64,000 bases of DNA from Chitinophagaceae bacterium. GTDB lineage: Bacteria; Bacteroidota; Bacteroidia; Chitinophagales; Chitinophagaceae. A program made the translations under genes and the position numbers. The stretch spans positions 124,001 through 188,000 of the forward strand of contig JADKIE010000008.1 in assembly GCA_016721385.1 (NCBI GenBank), given 5' to 3'. Shown here piece after piece: positions 1 through 8,144 of the stretch. A model generated the notes under the pieces. It saw only the letters and a program-made list of their open reading frames with translations, was not told the DNA's origin and did no database searches. How positions within the stretch are numbered: the first letter of the stretch is position 1; each line of letters opens with the position of its first letter.

Positions 1-95
1 GTGCTGCAAGTATAGTACCACAGCAGGTTGTGGCAATGGGATGGACGTTGAAGGAATTTTACTCTGCTTTAATTGAAGAAGCATTGAGTAATTAA
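1..95 (+). CDS. ddl: D-alanine--D-alanine ligase, C-terminal end only
   Basis: The reading frame starting at base 3 is open from the window edge to the TAA at 93-95. Its 30 residues, with ASIVPQQV followed by GWTLKEFYSALIEEAL, resemble the last helix of Ddl ligases, which join two D-alanines for peptidoglycan precursors in the cytoplasm. The PASTA protein gene directly downstream fits a cell-wall context. Only the tail is visible, so the call rests on a short match from memory and on context. Confidence 0.6.
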   Translation, partial: AASIVPQQVVAMGWTLKEFYSALIEEALSN

Positions 96-140
96 TTTTT
101 ACAAATAAACGATTTAACAAATAAACGAATAACTAAACGG

Positions 141-992
141 ATGTTTAAATTTATAACCAATCGGCCACTATGGGTAAACCTTTTTAGCGGCTTTAGCATT
201 AGCTATTTTATTAGTGTTTCTTTTTTGCAAACGCTAAGCTGGATGACAAAGCATGGCCAATATTTAACCGTACCATCTGTACTAAATAAAAAAACAAACG
301 AAGCGATAAAACTTTTAGAAAGCAAAGGCTTTGATGTACGAATACAAGACTCTGTTTATACCGATACTGCAGCAAACGGTATAGTATTAAAACAATTACC
401 CGATGCAAATTCAACTGTAAAAGTTAACCGTACCGTTTTTTTAACCGTAAACAGGGTAGTACCTCCGTTAATTGATATGCCTAAGTTAGAAGGATTAAGT
501 TTGGGTTTTGCATTGGATATGTTGCAACGTAATCATTTGAAATTGCAGGATACCATTTACAAGCCCGATTTTATGAGAGGCTCAATAATTGAGCAACAAT
601 ACAATGGTGTAAAAATACCCGAAAAAGCAAAACTACCCTGGGGTAGCAAAATTACACTTATTGTAGGTGCAGGGCTTGAGCAACGCCAAATGATTGTGCC
701 CGATTTAATTGGCATGACCTATGCCGAAGCTAAACAATATTTGGCCGATAATGGCCTTACGTTAGCGGCTACTATTAGCGATGGTCCACTGGTCGATAGT
801 GCTAACGCCTATGTTTACGAACAAAACCCCAAGCGATTTACCGAAGATAATTTGCCCAACTATATAAGCAGCGGCCAGGTGATGGATTTGTTTATTGCTG
901 CCGAAAGAAGAGTTGCCAAAGACTCTGTTGATACCAAAAAAGCTAAAAGAAAAAAGAAAATTAATATGACTTTTGTAACCCCGAAGAATTAA
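141..992 (+). CDS. PASTA domain protein, membrane anchored
   Basis: The protein has a short cytoplasmic start, one hydrophobic segment (about residues 12-34) and three PASTA-like repeats (about 43-106, 110-178 and 184-255), each starting near a VP or MP motif. PASTA domains bind peptidoglycan or muropeptides. Here there is no kinase domain, so the protein is probably an envelope-anchored cell-wall binder facing the periplasm. It follows the ddl end by 45 bases. The Lys-rich tail (KKAKRKKK) lies in an A-run. With one more A the frame would stop at the TAA at 962-964, just before the rhodanese ATG, and that is the likelier natural end. Confidence 0.83.
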   Translation: MFKFITNRPLWVNLFSGFSISYFISVSFLQTLSWMTKHGQYLTVPSVLNKKTNEAIKLLESKGFDVRIQDSVYTDTAANGIVLKQLPDANSTVKVNRTVFLTVNRVVPPLIDMPKLEGLSLGFALDMLQRNHLKLQDTIYKPDFMRGSIIEQQYNGVKIPEKAKLPWGSKITLIVGAGLEQRQMIVPDLIGMTYAEAKQYLADNGLTLAATISDGPLVDSANAYVYEQNPKRFTEDNLPNYISSGQVMDLFIAAERRVAKDSVDTKKAKRKKKINMTFVTPKN

Positions 993-1272
993 AACTTCGT
1001 TTAGAAAACGGCGAAAAAATAAATCTTATAGATGTAAGAGAGCCCTTTGAAAATGCCGAATTTAATATTGGCGGCACATTAATTCGCTGGGCAAAATACA
1101 AACCATGCAAATAGATGATATAGAGGAATTAAAAAACGAAGAAGTAATTTGCTATTGCCGCAGCGGCCAACGCAGCATGAGCGCTTGTATGATGCTGGAA
1201 ACATTTGGCTTTACCGATGTTAAAAATTTAGCAGGCGGTATGTTAGGTTGGAAGCAGTTGTATGGAGGATAA
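966..1272 (+). CDS. Rhodanese-like domain protein, frame broken by indels
   Basis: Two overlapping frames together give a complete single-domain rhodanese of about 100 residues. The first half (about 974-1114) reads PEELKLRL...INLIDVREPFE. The second half (about 1107-1272) carries the active-site loop CYCRSGQRS, with the catalytic Cys that forms a persulfide, and ends NLAGGMLGWKQLYGG. One extra C near 1084 joins the halves as IPLGKIQTMQIDD, and one extra T near 972 gives the start MTFCNPEEL from the ATG at 966. Both are single-base homopolymer losses, so the gene is probably intact in the organism. It was too fragmented to appear as one open frame. Confidence 0.8.
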
Positions 1273-1420
1273 TGATTTGCCTGGAGGCCAAAGCAAATAC
1301 GTTTGCTAAAAGAAATTACCATCTATATTATTTCAACCAAATTGAAATAAAGTTAACAGCAATTGATATTTATCAATTATATCTCTGCGTCTTAGTGTTT
1401 TTTTAGTAATTCTTTTTTTC

Positions 1421-3577
1421 TTACAACCTCACATTCATCCCAACCATCAAATTAAACCCGGCCATAGGAAAGTAAAAATTCTCAGTAGTTAATTGCCCTC
1501 CGTAAATGTAACTAAAGGTGTATCCGTTGGGTTCGTATTTTTTATTAAAAATATTATTTAGTTGTAAAATAATCTGTGTGCTTTTTAAAATTTTACCCTT
1601 TAAACTGTAACTAAAATTTGCATCTTGTACAAAAAAAGCGTTTAGGCTTCGGGCATTGTTGGCTGTATTATCCATGTATTGTTTGCTAACATATTTACTT
1701 AATAAATTTATGGCTGCATTTTTAAAAGGGGTAATGGTTATAGTATTACCAGCTACAACACCCGGCGAAAATGCAAGCGTACTTTTGTTGTAAATTTTTG
1801 TTTGTTGCCCGCCATTATCATAATCATCTATATACTCGGTAAAGTTTTTTACTTTATTATTGCTTAAAGCAATATTGCCTGCAATGCTTATTGCTCTTGT
1901 AAAAGTATAAGTAGCCTGTAACTCAATGCCCATGCGGTAACTGTTAGGTATATTGGTACGGGTGTAAGCGCCTACATCATTTATTTTGCCGGTTAATACC
2001 AGTTGATTTTTGTAGTGCATAAAATAAAAAGTAGCACCATAATTGTATGCAGGCTTTTTTCTTTCAATACCCATTTCAAAATCATTTAAGTGCTCTGTTT
2101 TGGGTTGTTCGTGTAATGCTGCTTCAAAATCATCTCTGTTAGGTTCTTTGGCTGCTCTTGCATAACTAATGTACCATTGCCAACTATTTTTGTTGTAAGT
2201 AACACCAATTTTTGGGTTAATAAAATTATAGGCCTTAGTGATGCTAAGTATGGGGTTATCTCTAAAGCCATTTATGGTGTAATGTATATTTCTGTATTGC
2301 ACATCTGCAAAACCTTGCCAGTAATTATTAAGTTGTTGAGTCCATTTACTATAAATACTAAAATCTTTTTTTGTAGCCGGTACATAATACCATTTGTAAT
2401 TTTTGGGTACGGCAGCTTGTACAGCAGCCCAAATAATTTCACCAAAGTGTTTGCCATCGTATTTGTTGTAGCCACCACCAAAAGTAATTTGTGTTTTTCT
2501 TTTTGTATTGCAAAGAAAAGATGGTGCCATAGAAATTATTATCAAGCCAAAGCCTTCTTACTAAATCTGTCTTTGTTATGATAGTTGTGCCATCTGTAAA
2601 ATTTGCCAACCTATACTCGGCCAATTTTTCGTCGGCTTTATATTGTTCATAATATCCTTTTCCTTTTGTAAAAAACAGTGCAATATTTCCTTTCCAAAAA
2701 TTATTTAGTTTACGATTGTAAAAAAGCTGGTAGTGCGTTTGTGTATAGTTATCTACCTCGTTTTCGTAAGGTGTACCTTGCTTCTCTGTTCCGCTGGGGT
2801 TGTATGTTCTGGCAGTATCTAATAAATACGCTGCAACACCGTTCCATGCCTGATACGTTTTTTCTTTTCCCGAAAATATATTTAAGCGTATAGAGTTTTT
2901 TCCGGTTGTATATGCAGCACTTATGTAGCCCGATTTTAAATAGCTGCTGGCTCGGTCAATATAGCCATCACTAACAATGCTGCTTATTCTTCCATCAACA
3001 GTAAAATATTTTCCAAGCAAGCCTGTTCCAAATTTTATGGTGTTTTTCAGGGTTTTAAAACTGCCAAAACTATTGTTTAGCTCGGCATATTTTTCTTTAT
3101 TTAATTCGTTGGTACTTAAATTTATGCTGCCACCAAAAGCACCTGCACCATTACTGCTTGTACCTACGCCCCGTTGTATTTGAACGGTATTTATAGATGA
3201 GGAAAAATCGGGCAAGTCCACAAAAAAAGTTCCCTGACTTTCGGCATCGTTATAAGGTATGCCGTTAAGTGTAACATTAATTCTGGAGGCATCTGTGCCT
3301 CTTAATCGTATGCCGGTATATCCTACAGCATTGCCTGCATCTGAGTTTACAACTATTGATGGAGTTTGGTTTAAAAGAAAAGGCAAGTCTTGCCCTAAAT
3401 TATTTTTTTGAATTTCTTTTTGGGTAATAGTTGTTTTTGCAAACGGGCTTTTATCGGCTGCTCTTATGGCGGTAACTTCTACAGGTTGCAGGTAAGTAGT
3501 ATCATTAAATATTTTTGTTTGTGCAGTAGTGCATAAAGTAAAGGTGCACAATGCCCAAAGGGTCATTATTTTTTCAT
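1421..3577 (-). CDS. TonB-dependent outer membrane receptor, probably for thiamine or a precursor
   Basis: This is an outer membrane beta-barrel receptor powered by TonB. Residues just after the signal peptide (ending near CTTAQ) lead into a plug domain with VEVTAIRA, SPFAKTTI, GIRLRGTDASRINVTLNGIPYND and RGVGTSSNGAGAFGGSINL. The barrel follows and ends in LMVGMNVRL with the usual aromatic or hydrophobic final strand. There are two frame breaks. One is in an A-run near 2490, where YKKKNT should continue as QITFGGGYNKYDG. The other is at the start, where ATG at 3577 followed by one extra A would give MKKIMTLWALC. The TPP riboswitch directly upstream is the basis for assigning thiamine as substrate. 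TPP-controlled TonB receptors are known in Bacteroidota. The substrate is otherwise unproven. Confidence 0.85.
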
Positions 3578-3637
3578 TACATTAAACGTTGTGCAAAATT
3601 TCGGTTGCGTACTCTAACCAAAATATACCAGAAATAT

Positions 3638-3725
3638 GTTCATTTCTCCCTCCGCAGGCATTATCCTGTTCAGGTTTATCGGGTGTAATCTCAGCTTTGT
3701 AATGAAGCACCCCGGAAATTTTGCG
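3638..3725 (-). promoter_or_regulatory. TPP (thiamine pyrophosphate) riboswitch
   Basis: Read on the minus strand, the THI-box landmarks occur in order: CCGGGGTGC, GCTGAGAT, ACCC, AACCTGA, GGATAATGCC and TGCGGAGGGAGA. The flanks ATTTCC and GAGAAAT can pair to close helix P1. The element ends about 60 bases before the receptor start at 3577, so it should switch that gene off when TPP is plentiful. No obvious U-tract terminator follows, which suggests control of translation rather than termination. That last point is inference. Confidence 0.94.
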
Positions 3726-3792
3726 ATTATTTAAAACTTGATGCAACAAAGGTAAACTATTTGTTACTTTATAAAGTATAAAACTAATTAAC

Positions 3793-4494
3793 ATGAAAAA
3801 AATACTGATTGCAATATGCATTGTATTGGGTTTAACTGCATCTGCCCAGGAAAAAGTAAATGAAGTAAGAACCGTAAATGAAAATTTTACCAGCATTAGT
3901 GCAAGCGATGGGGTAGAGTTGGTATTAACGCAGGCAGATGCCGTATCTGTGCATGCAGGCGCTGCCCAACAAAAATACTTGGAGCATTTAAAAACTGTTG
4001 TTGAAAATGGAGTGCTTAAAATTTATTACGATGATAAGAACTGGGCAAAAGGCAGCGGCAGAAAATTGCTTAAAGTAGAAGTTAGCCTGCCAAAGCTTAC
4101 CAAACTTGTAATAAATGACGGATCTACAGCTATTAATACAAACCAATTTGATGCAGACGATATTCAAATTCAATGCAACGACGGCTCTACCGTTAAGCTA
4201 AAAAACTTTAATGCAAACACTTTATCTGCGCTGGTAAAAGATGGCTCTACCATGCTGTTAAAGGGCAAAACAACTAAGTTAAATGTAGAGGTAAAGGATG
4301 GCTCATCTTTTAATGGAGATGAGTTTGTAACCGAAGTTTGCGATGCCAATGCAAACGATGGATCGTCTGTTAAATTAAATGTAACAAAAGAGTTAACTGC
4401 AACGGCACACGATGGCAGCTCTATCCAATATGAAGGTAGCCCCGCCATTAAAAAAACAACTGCTAAAGATGGCAGCTCAATAAAAAAGAGTTGA
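3793..4494 (+). CDS. GIN-domain (DUF2807-type) secreted protein, adhesin-head-like
   Basis: A 233-residue protein with a clear signal peptide (MKKILIAICIVLGLTASAQ). The body matches the pattern of DUF2807, the putative auto-transporter adhesin head GIN domain: an N-terminal strand region (VRTVNENFTSISASDGVELVL) and then short repeats. The motif DGS or DGSS recurs seven times at roughly 18-20 residue spacing (DGSTAIN, DGSTVKL, DGSTMLL, DGSSFNG, DGSSVKL, DGSSIQY, DGSSIKK), as expected for a right-handed beta-solenoid with one DGS turn per coil. The family is common in Bacteroidota and its exact role is unknown; surface or periplasmic location is likely. It diverges from the TPP-controlled receptor. 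Confidence 0.85.
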   Translation: MKKILIAICIVLGLTASAQEKVNEVRTVNENFTSISASDGVELVLTQADAVSVHAGAAQQKYLEHLKTVVENGVLKIYYDDKNWAKGSGRKLLKVEVSLPKLTKLVINDGSTAINTNQFDADDIQIQCNDGSTVKLKNFNANTLSALVKDGSTMLLKGKTTKLNVEVKDGSSFNGDEFVTEVCDANANDGSSVKLNVTKELTATAHDGSSIQYEGSPAIKKTTAKDGSSIKKS

Positions 4495-4524
4495 TGTAAG
4501 CCAATGCCACCATGGCTTTAGAGC

Positions 4525-4550
4525 AATAAGCTAATTTTAAACAGCTTATT
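4525..4550 (+). terminator. Weak hairpin after the GIN protein
   Basis: AATAAGCT and AGCTTATT form an 8-base AT-rich stem around a 10-base loop, 30 bases past the stop. There is no U-run, so the terminator function is doubtful. Confidence 0.35.
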
Positions 4551-4551
4551 A

Positions 4552-4583
4552 TTTGGCAACTACTTCGTAAAGCATTACTTTTG
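4552..4583 (+). promoter_or_regulatory. Bacteroidota-type promoter of the tRNA gene
   Basis: A TTTG at 4552-4555 and TACTTTTG at 4576-4583 are separated by 20 bases, matching the -33 TTTG and -7 TAnnTTTG elements of the Bacteroidota housekeeping sigma factor. The -7 box ends three bases before the mature tRNA. Confidence 0.8.
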
Positions 4584-4586
4584 CAC

Positions 4587-4658
<72 letters not shown>

Positions 4659-4665
4659 CTAATTT

Positions 4666-4688
4666 GGCTCCCAAACGAGCCTTTTTTT
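4666..4688 (+). terminator. Rho-independent terminator after tRNA-Met
   Basis: GGCTC and GAGCC form a stem around a six-base loop, followed by seven Ts. Confidence 0.75.
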
Positions 4689-4781
4689 ATTCTTAGCCGA
4701 ATGTTTCAGTGCTAAAGAATTTGATTACCTACTTCAATTCTTACTGCTTTTTGCATTCCCGGCTATCAACTAAGCCAATTA

Positions 4782-5648
4782 ATGAAATCAGGTTTTGTAA
4801 ACATATTTGGTAAGCCTAACGCAGGCAAAAGCACGCTGTTAAATGCATTAATAGGTGAGAAGCTGGCTATTGTATCGCATAAAGTGCAAACCACAAGGCA
4901 TCGCATTAAAGGCATTTTATCAACTAAAGAGTATCAAATTATTTTTAGTGATACACCCGGTATTATTGAGCCCAAATACAAATTGCACGAAAAAATGATG
5001 CAGGCTGTAAAAGGCAGTTTAGAAGATGCAGATGTAGCTTTACTGATAACCGATATTAACGAAGCACCGGAGGAAAGCCATCAAATATTTTCGGCATTAA
5101 AACTAAAAGTACCGGCAATTGTTGTTTTAAATAAAGCAGATAAAGTAAGCGAAGACCAACAAAAACTGGTTGTTGATTTTTACAGAAAACAATCGTACTG
5201 CAAGGATATTACCATACTATCTGCCCTAAAGAAAAAAGGGCTGGACTTCTTACTAAAAAACATACTTAAATTTTTACCCGAAGGGCAGCCTTTTTACGAA
5301 GGAGATGATTTAAGCGATATGCCTACCAAGTTTTTTGTTGGCGAAATGGTACGGGAAAAAATATTTGAATTGTTTGGAGATGAAATACCCTACCATACAA
5401 CCGTTGTTGTGCAGGAGTTTACCGAAAAAACAACCCTTATAAAAATTCGGGCCGAAATAATTGTACAAAGAGAAACCCAAAAAGGTATTATCTTAGGAGA
5501 AGGCGGCAGTATGATAAAAAAGATAGGCACCAATGCCCGAAAAGATATAGAAGCATTTTTAGGCAGTAAAGTGTTTTTGGAATTATTTGTAAAAGTAAGG
5601 CCAAAGTGGAGAGATAACGATATGCAGTTAAGGGAGTATGGGTATTAA
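4782..5648 (+). CDS. era: GTPase Era
   Basis: Era binds 16S rRNA and acts in maturation of the small ribosomal subunit. The 288-residue protein has the full set: G1 loop GKPNAGKST (residues 10-18), switch region QTTRHRIKG, G3 DTPG (57-60), G4 NKAD (117-120), and a C-terminal KH domain with GEGGSMIKKIG that grips the 3' end of 16S rRNA. The length is normal for the family. It lies just upstream of der with 89 bases between them. The frame is unbroken. Confidence 0.97.
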   Translation: MKSGFVNIFGKPNAGKSTLLNALIGEKLAIVSHKVQTTRHRIKGILSTKEYQIIFSDTPGIIEPKYKLHEKMMQAVKGSLEDADVALLITDINEAPEESHQIFSALKLKVPAIVVLNKADKVSEDQQKLVVDFYRKQSYCKDITILSALKKKGLDFLLKNILKFLPEGQPFYEGDDLSDMPTKFFVGEMVREKIFELFGDEIPYHTTVVVQEFTEKTTLIKIRAEIIVQRETQKGIILGEGGSMIKKIGTNARKDIEAFLGSKVFLELFVKVRPKWRDNDMQLREYGY

Positions 5649-5650
5649 AT

Positions 5651-5737
5651 AATTAGAAATTAGTAATTGGGAGTAAATAATGTTGTTAAATACAAAAAAA
5701 TTCCTAATTCTTAATTCTTAATTCCTAATTAAAAATT
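5651..5737. repeat. Two period-7 repeat tracts between era and der
   Basis: Right after the era stop, AATTAGA, AATTAGT and AATTGGG repeat in register from 5651 to 5671. Just before the der ATG, CCTAATT, CTTAATT, CTTAATT, CCTAATT and AAAAATT run from 5703 to 5737. The two tracts are roughly reverse complements of each other in unit sequence (AATTAG versus CTAATT), so they could pair in RNA. No gene is seen here. Confidence 0.8.
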
Positions 5738-6942
5738 ATGAGTTTCACAGTAGCTATAACAGGCAGGCCTAATGTAGGCAAAAGCACATTTTTTAATCGT
5801 ATGCTGGAGCAGCGTAAAGCCATTGTAGATGATATAAGCGGCGTTACCCGAGACAGGCAATACGGCGTAGCCGAATGGGCAGGCAAGCAATTTAATGTAA
5901 TTGATACAGGCGGTTTTGTAAGCGGAAGCGATGATGTTTTTGAAAAAGAAATTGCCAAACAGGTAATGATTGCTGTAGAAGAAGCCAATGCTGTAATTTT
6001 TATGGTAGATGCGGCAACCGGCATTACCGAGTTAGACGAAAACATGGCCCACATGTTGCGCCGCAGTAAAGAGCCTGTTTTTTTAGTAGTAAATAAAGTA
6101 GATAATCATGATAGGTTGTTAGAAGCCAGCGAATTTTACAGCCTTGGGTTTGAGCATATCTTTTTTGTATCCAGTATTAGCGGAAATGTTGGTAAATCCT
6201 CTTTACTAAATGCATTGATCGGTACCGAAAGAACCATTGTAAGCGATATAGCCGGCACAACAAGAGATACCATTCATACCCATTACAATTTATTTAATAA
6301 AGATTTTGTACTGATAGATACTGCCGGTATTCGCCGAAAAAATAAAGTAAACGAAGATTTAGAATTTTACTCGGTAATACGTGCTATAAAAGCGTTGGAT
6401 GAGGCAGATGTTTGTATGTTACTGATAGATGCCGGCAAAGGTATTACCGCACAAGATTTGGCCATATATTCGCTTGCCGAAAAAAAAGGCAAAGGTCTTG
6501 TAGTATTGGTAAACAAATGGGATTTGGTAGAAGATAAAAAAACAAACACAGCCCGTGATTACGAAAAAGAATTAAAACAACGGCTGGCGCCCTTTAACGA
6601 TGTGCCCGTTATTTTTATTTCGGTAACCGAAAAGCAACGTATTTTCAAAGTATAGAAGCAGCATTGCAAGTGTACGAAAACAGGATGCAAAAAATACCTA
6701 CTTCTAAACTAAACGATATTTTACTAAAAGCAATTGAATCGTACAATCCGCCGGTAGTAAGAGGCAATGTGGTAAAAATAAAATACATAACGCAATTGCC
6801 GGTGCATACACCAACGTTTGCATTTTTCTGTAACTATCCCGACGATATTAAAACACCCTATAAAAATTATCTGGAAAACCAGTTACGGGAAAAGTTTAAC
6901 CTTAAAGGGGTGCCTATTCGTATATTTTTTAGAAAGAAGTAG
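5738..6942 (+). CDS. der: Ribosome assembly GTPase Der (EngA), one frame break
   Basis: Der is a double GTPase needed for 50S subunit assembly. The first G domain has GRPNVGKST (residues 9-17) and DTGG. The second has GNVGKSS, DTAGIRRK and NKWD. The C-terminal KH-like domain lies in another frame (6664-6942, ending RIFFRKK). One missing T near 6645, restoring EKQRYFQSIEAALQVYEN, joins them into the usual length of about 435 residues. Because der is essential in bacteria, I take the break as a sequence error. Confidence 0.93.
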
Positions 6943-6977
6943 TAGGTAGTTAGTAGTTAGTAGTTAGTAGTTAATAG
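6943..6977. repeat. Period-7 repeat after der
   Basis: Units TAGGTAG, TTAGTAG, TTAGTAG, TTAGTAG and TTAATAG follow the der stop without a gap. The unit differs from the other heptad tracts in the window but the period is the same. Confidence 0.85.
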
Positions 6978-7033
6978 TTGAAAAAAATACTGAGTAACAA
7001 GTTACCTCTAAACCTCTAAATCAAAAAAAATAC

Positions 7034-7064
7034 TTGCACATATCAAAAAAACACCTTAATTTTG
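7034..7064 (+). promoter_or_regulatory. Promoter of the small lipoprotein gene
   Basis: TTG at 7034-7036 and TAATTTTG at 7057-7064 are 20 bases apart, a perfect -7 match (TAnnTTTG). The start codon follows 32 bases downstream. Confidence 0.75.
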
Positions 7065-7095
7065 CACCCAATTAAAAAAACTTAAAAAAAATACA

Positions 7096-7379
7096 ATGAA
7101 AAAATTACTTGCAATTGTTGCTGTAGCTGGCGTTTTCGCAGCTTGTAACCCTACGGATGATGCTGCTAAAGCTGCTGAACAAGCAACTGCCGATTCTTTA
7201 AAGAAAGTACAAGTTGAAGATTCTATTAAAGCTGCTGCTGCAGCTCCTGTGGCTGCTGCTACCGATAGCTTAAAAGCTAAAGTTGACGCTGCTACTGATT
7301 CTTTAAAAGCTAAAGTTGAAGGTGCTGCAAAAAAGGTTGAAGGCGCTGCTAAAAAGTAGAAGAAGCTGTTAAGCACTAA
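7096..7379 (+). CDS. Small Ala/Lys-rich lipoprotein
   Basis: The N-terminus MKKLLAIVAVAGVFAAC is a lipoprotein signal with the lipid-accepting Cys at residue 17. The mature part is a low-complexity amphipathic helix built from near-repeats of ATDSLKAKV and GAAKKVE. The frame stops at 7359, but one extra A in the run near 7353 would continue it as KKVEEAVKH to the TAA at 7377-7379, keeping the same repeat character, so I give that end. Function is unknown; it is probably an abundant envelope-anchored helical protein, given its strong promoter and terminator. Confidence 0.75.
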
Positions 7380-7414
7380 TATTTCATTGTAGTTAATTAT
7401 ACTACACTATATTT

Positions 7415-7449
7415 AAATCCCTGCACTTTACCGTGTGGGGATTTTTCTT
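7415..7449 (+). terminator. Terminator of the small lipoprotein gene
   Basis: AATCCCTGCAC pairs with GTGTGGGGATT (with G-U pairs) around a short loop, and is followed by a T-rich run. Confidence 0.75.
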
Positions 7450-8144
7450 TTTGCAACCTCTCTCCCAAGTCAAATGTATAGTCATAGCCGGAAAATAAGC
7501 TTAAGTGGAGCTTTGCCACCGGGGAAAACACAAGCCAATATCACCTTATACGTAGGTATTTTACAACTTTAATCCACACATAACCCAGTTCTTATAGGGG
7601 AGGTTTATCACTGGGTTAATACTGGGTTATCATTGGGTTATCACTGGGTTAACTTATTAATAGCAGTAAGGTAGTAACCTTGTCTTGGTTATATCTTAGA
7701 GTACAAACCGAGGCTGTGTTTTCCGTGATCTGCAACATATTAATCTCGTTGCCAGAGCCCGTGTCTTCACGAGCCTGATTTATTAGTTTTAATTTGTACT
7801 TTTTTAGGAGGAGTTGATGCCAAACAGGTGCTGGGGAAAAAGCATTATTTTTTTTGCACATGTTTAAAAATATTTAACAGTTTTTTATTTATTCAAAAAT
7901 TATCCATTATCTTTCCAATTCGTTTTACCTTAACCTTGTAGAAAAGCAGCCTTATTTTACGATTAATTGACCAACCTTTGCAGTGCAACGGTGGTTGTGG
8001 TATGTAAATTATTTAACAAAATAATTCAATATTTAAAGCATGATAAAATATTACACAAGGTTATTTACTCAGTCTTTTTCTATATACAATGCTGTAACTA
8101 CAGCAGGTACAGCATTAATCCACAAACAAACACAAACAAAAAGC
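7450..8144. other. Long intergenic region before the secreted-protein island
   Basis: About 700 bases with no convincing gene. It holds the 11-base tandem repeat at 7610-7653 and an inverted copy of its core (TAACCCAGT, 7581-7589). A minus-strand open frame of 70 codons at 7649-7861 has no recognisable features. The rest is AT-rich and should contain the promoter of the next gene, but no clean promoter match was found. Confidence 0.6.
7610..7653. repeat. Four-copy 11-base tandem repeat
   Basis: The units are ACTGGGTTAAT, ACTGGGTTATC, ATTGGGTTATC and ACTGGGTTAAC, contiguous and in register. A reverse-complement core TAACCCAGT sits 20 bases upstream, so the array can form a hairpin with any of the copies. 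Confidence 0.9.

Noticed and set aside
2177..2581. Plus-strand open frame of 134 codons inside the TonB receptor
   Set aside because: It lies antisense to well-supported receptor sequence and carries no recognisable motif.
3582..3896. Minus-strand open frame of 104 codons
   Set aside because: It overlaps the TPP riboswitch and the start of the GIN protein gene and has no coding character of its own.
7649..7861. Minus-strand open frame of 70 codons upstream of the island
   Set aside because: It runs into the 11-base tandem repeat, shows no motif or signal and has no supporting neighbour.
8040..8144. Upstream extension of island gene 1 by 35 codons
   Set aside because: The extension is not signal-like, while the ATG at 8145 opens a standard signal peptide and shares the AAGCATGAA context with genes 2-4.
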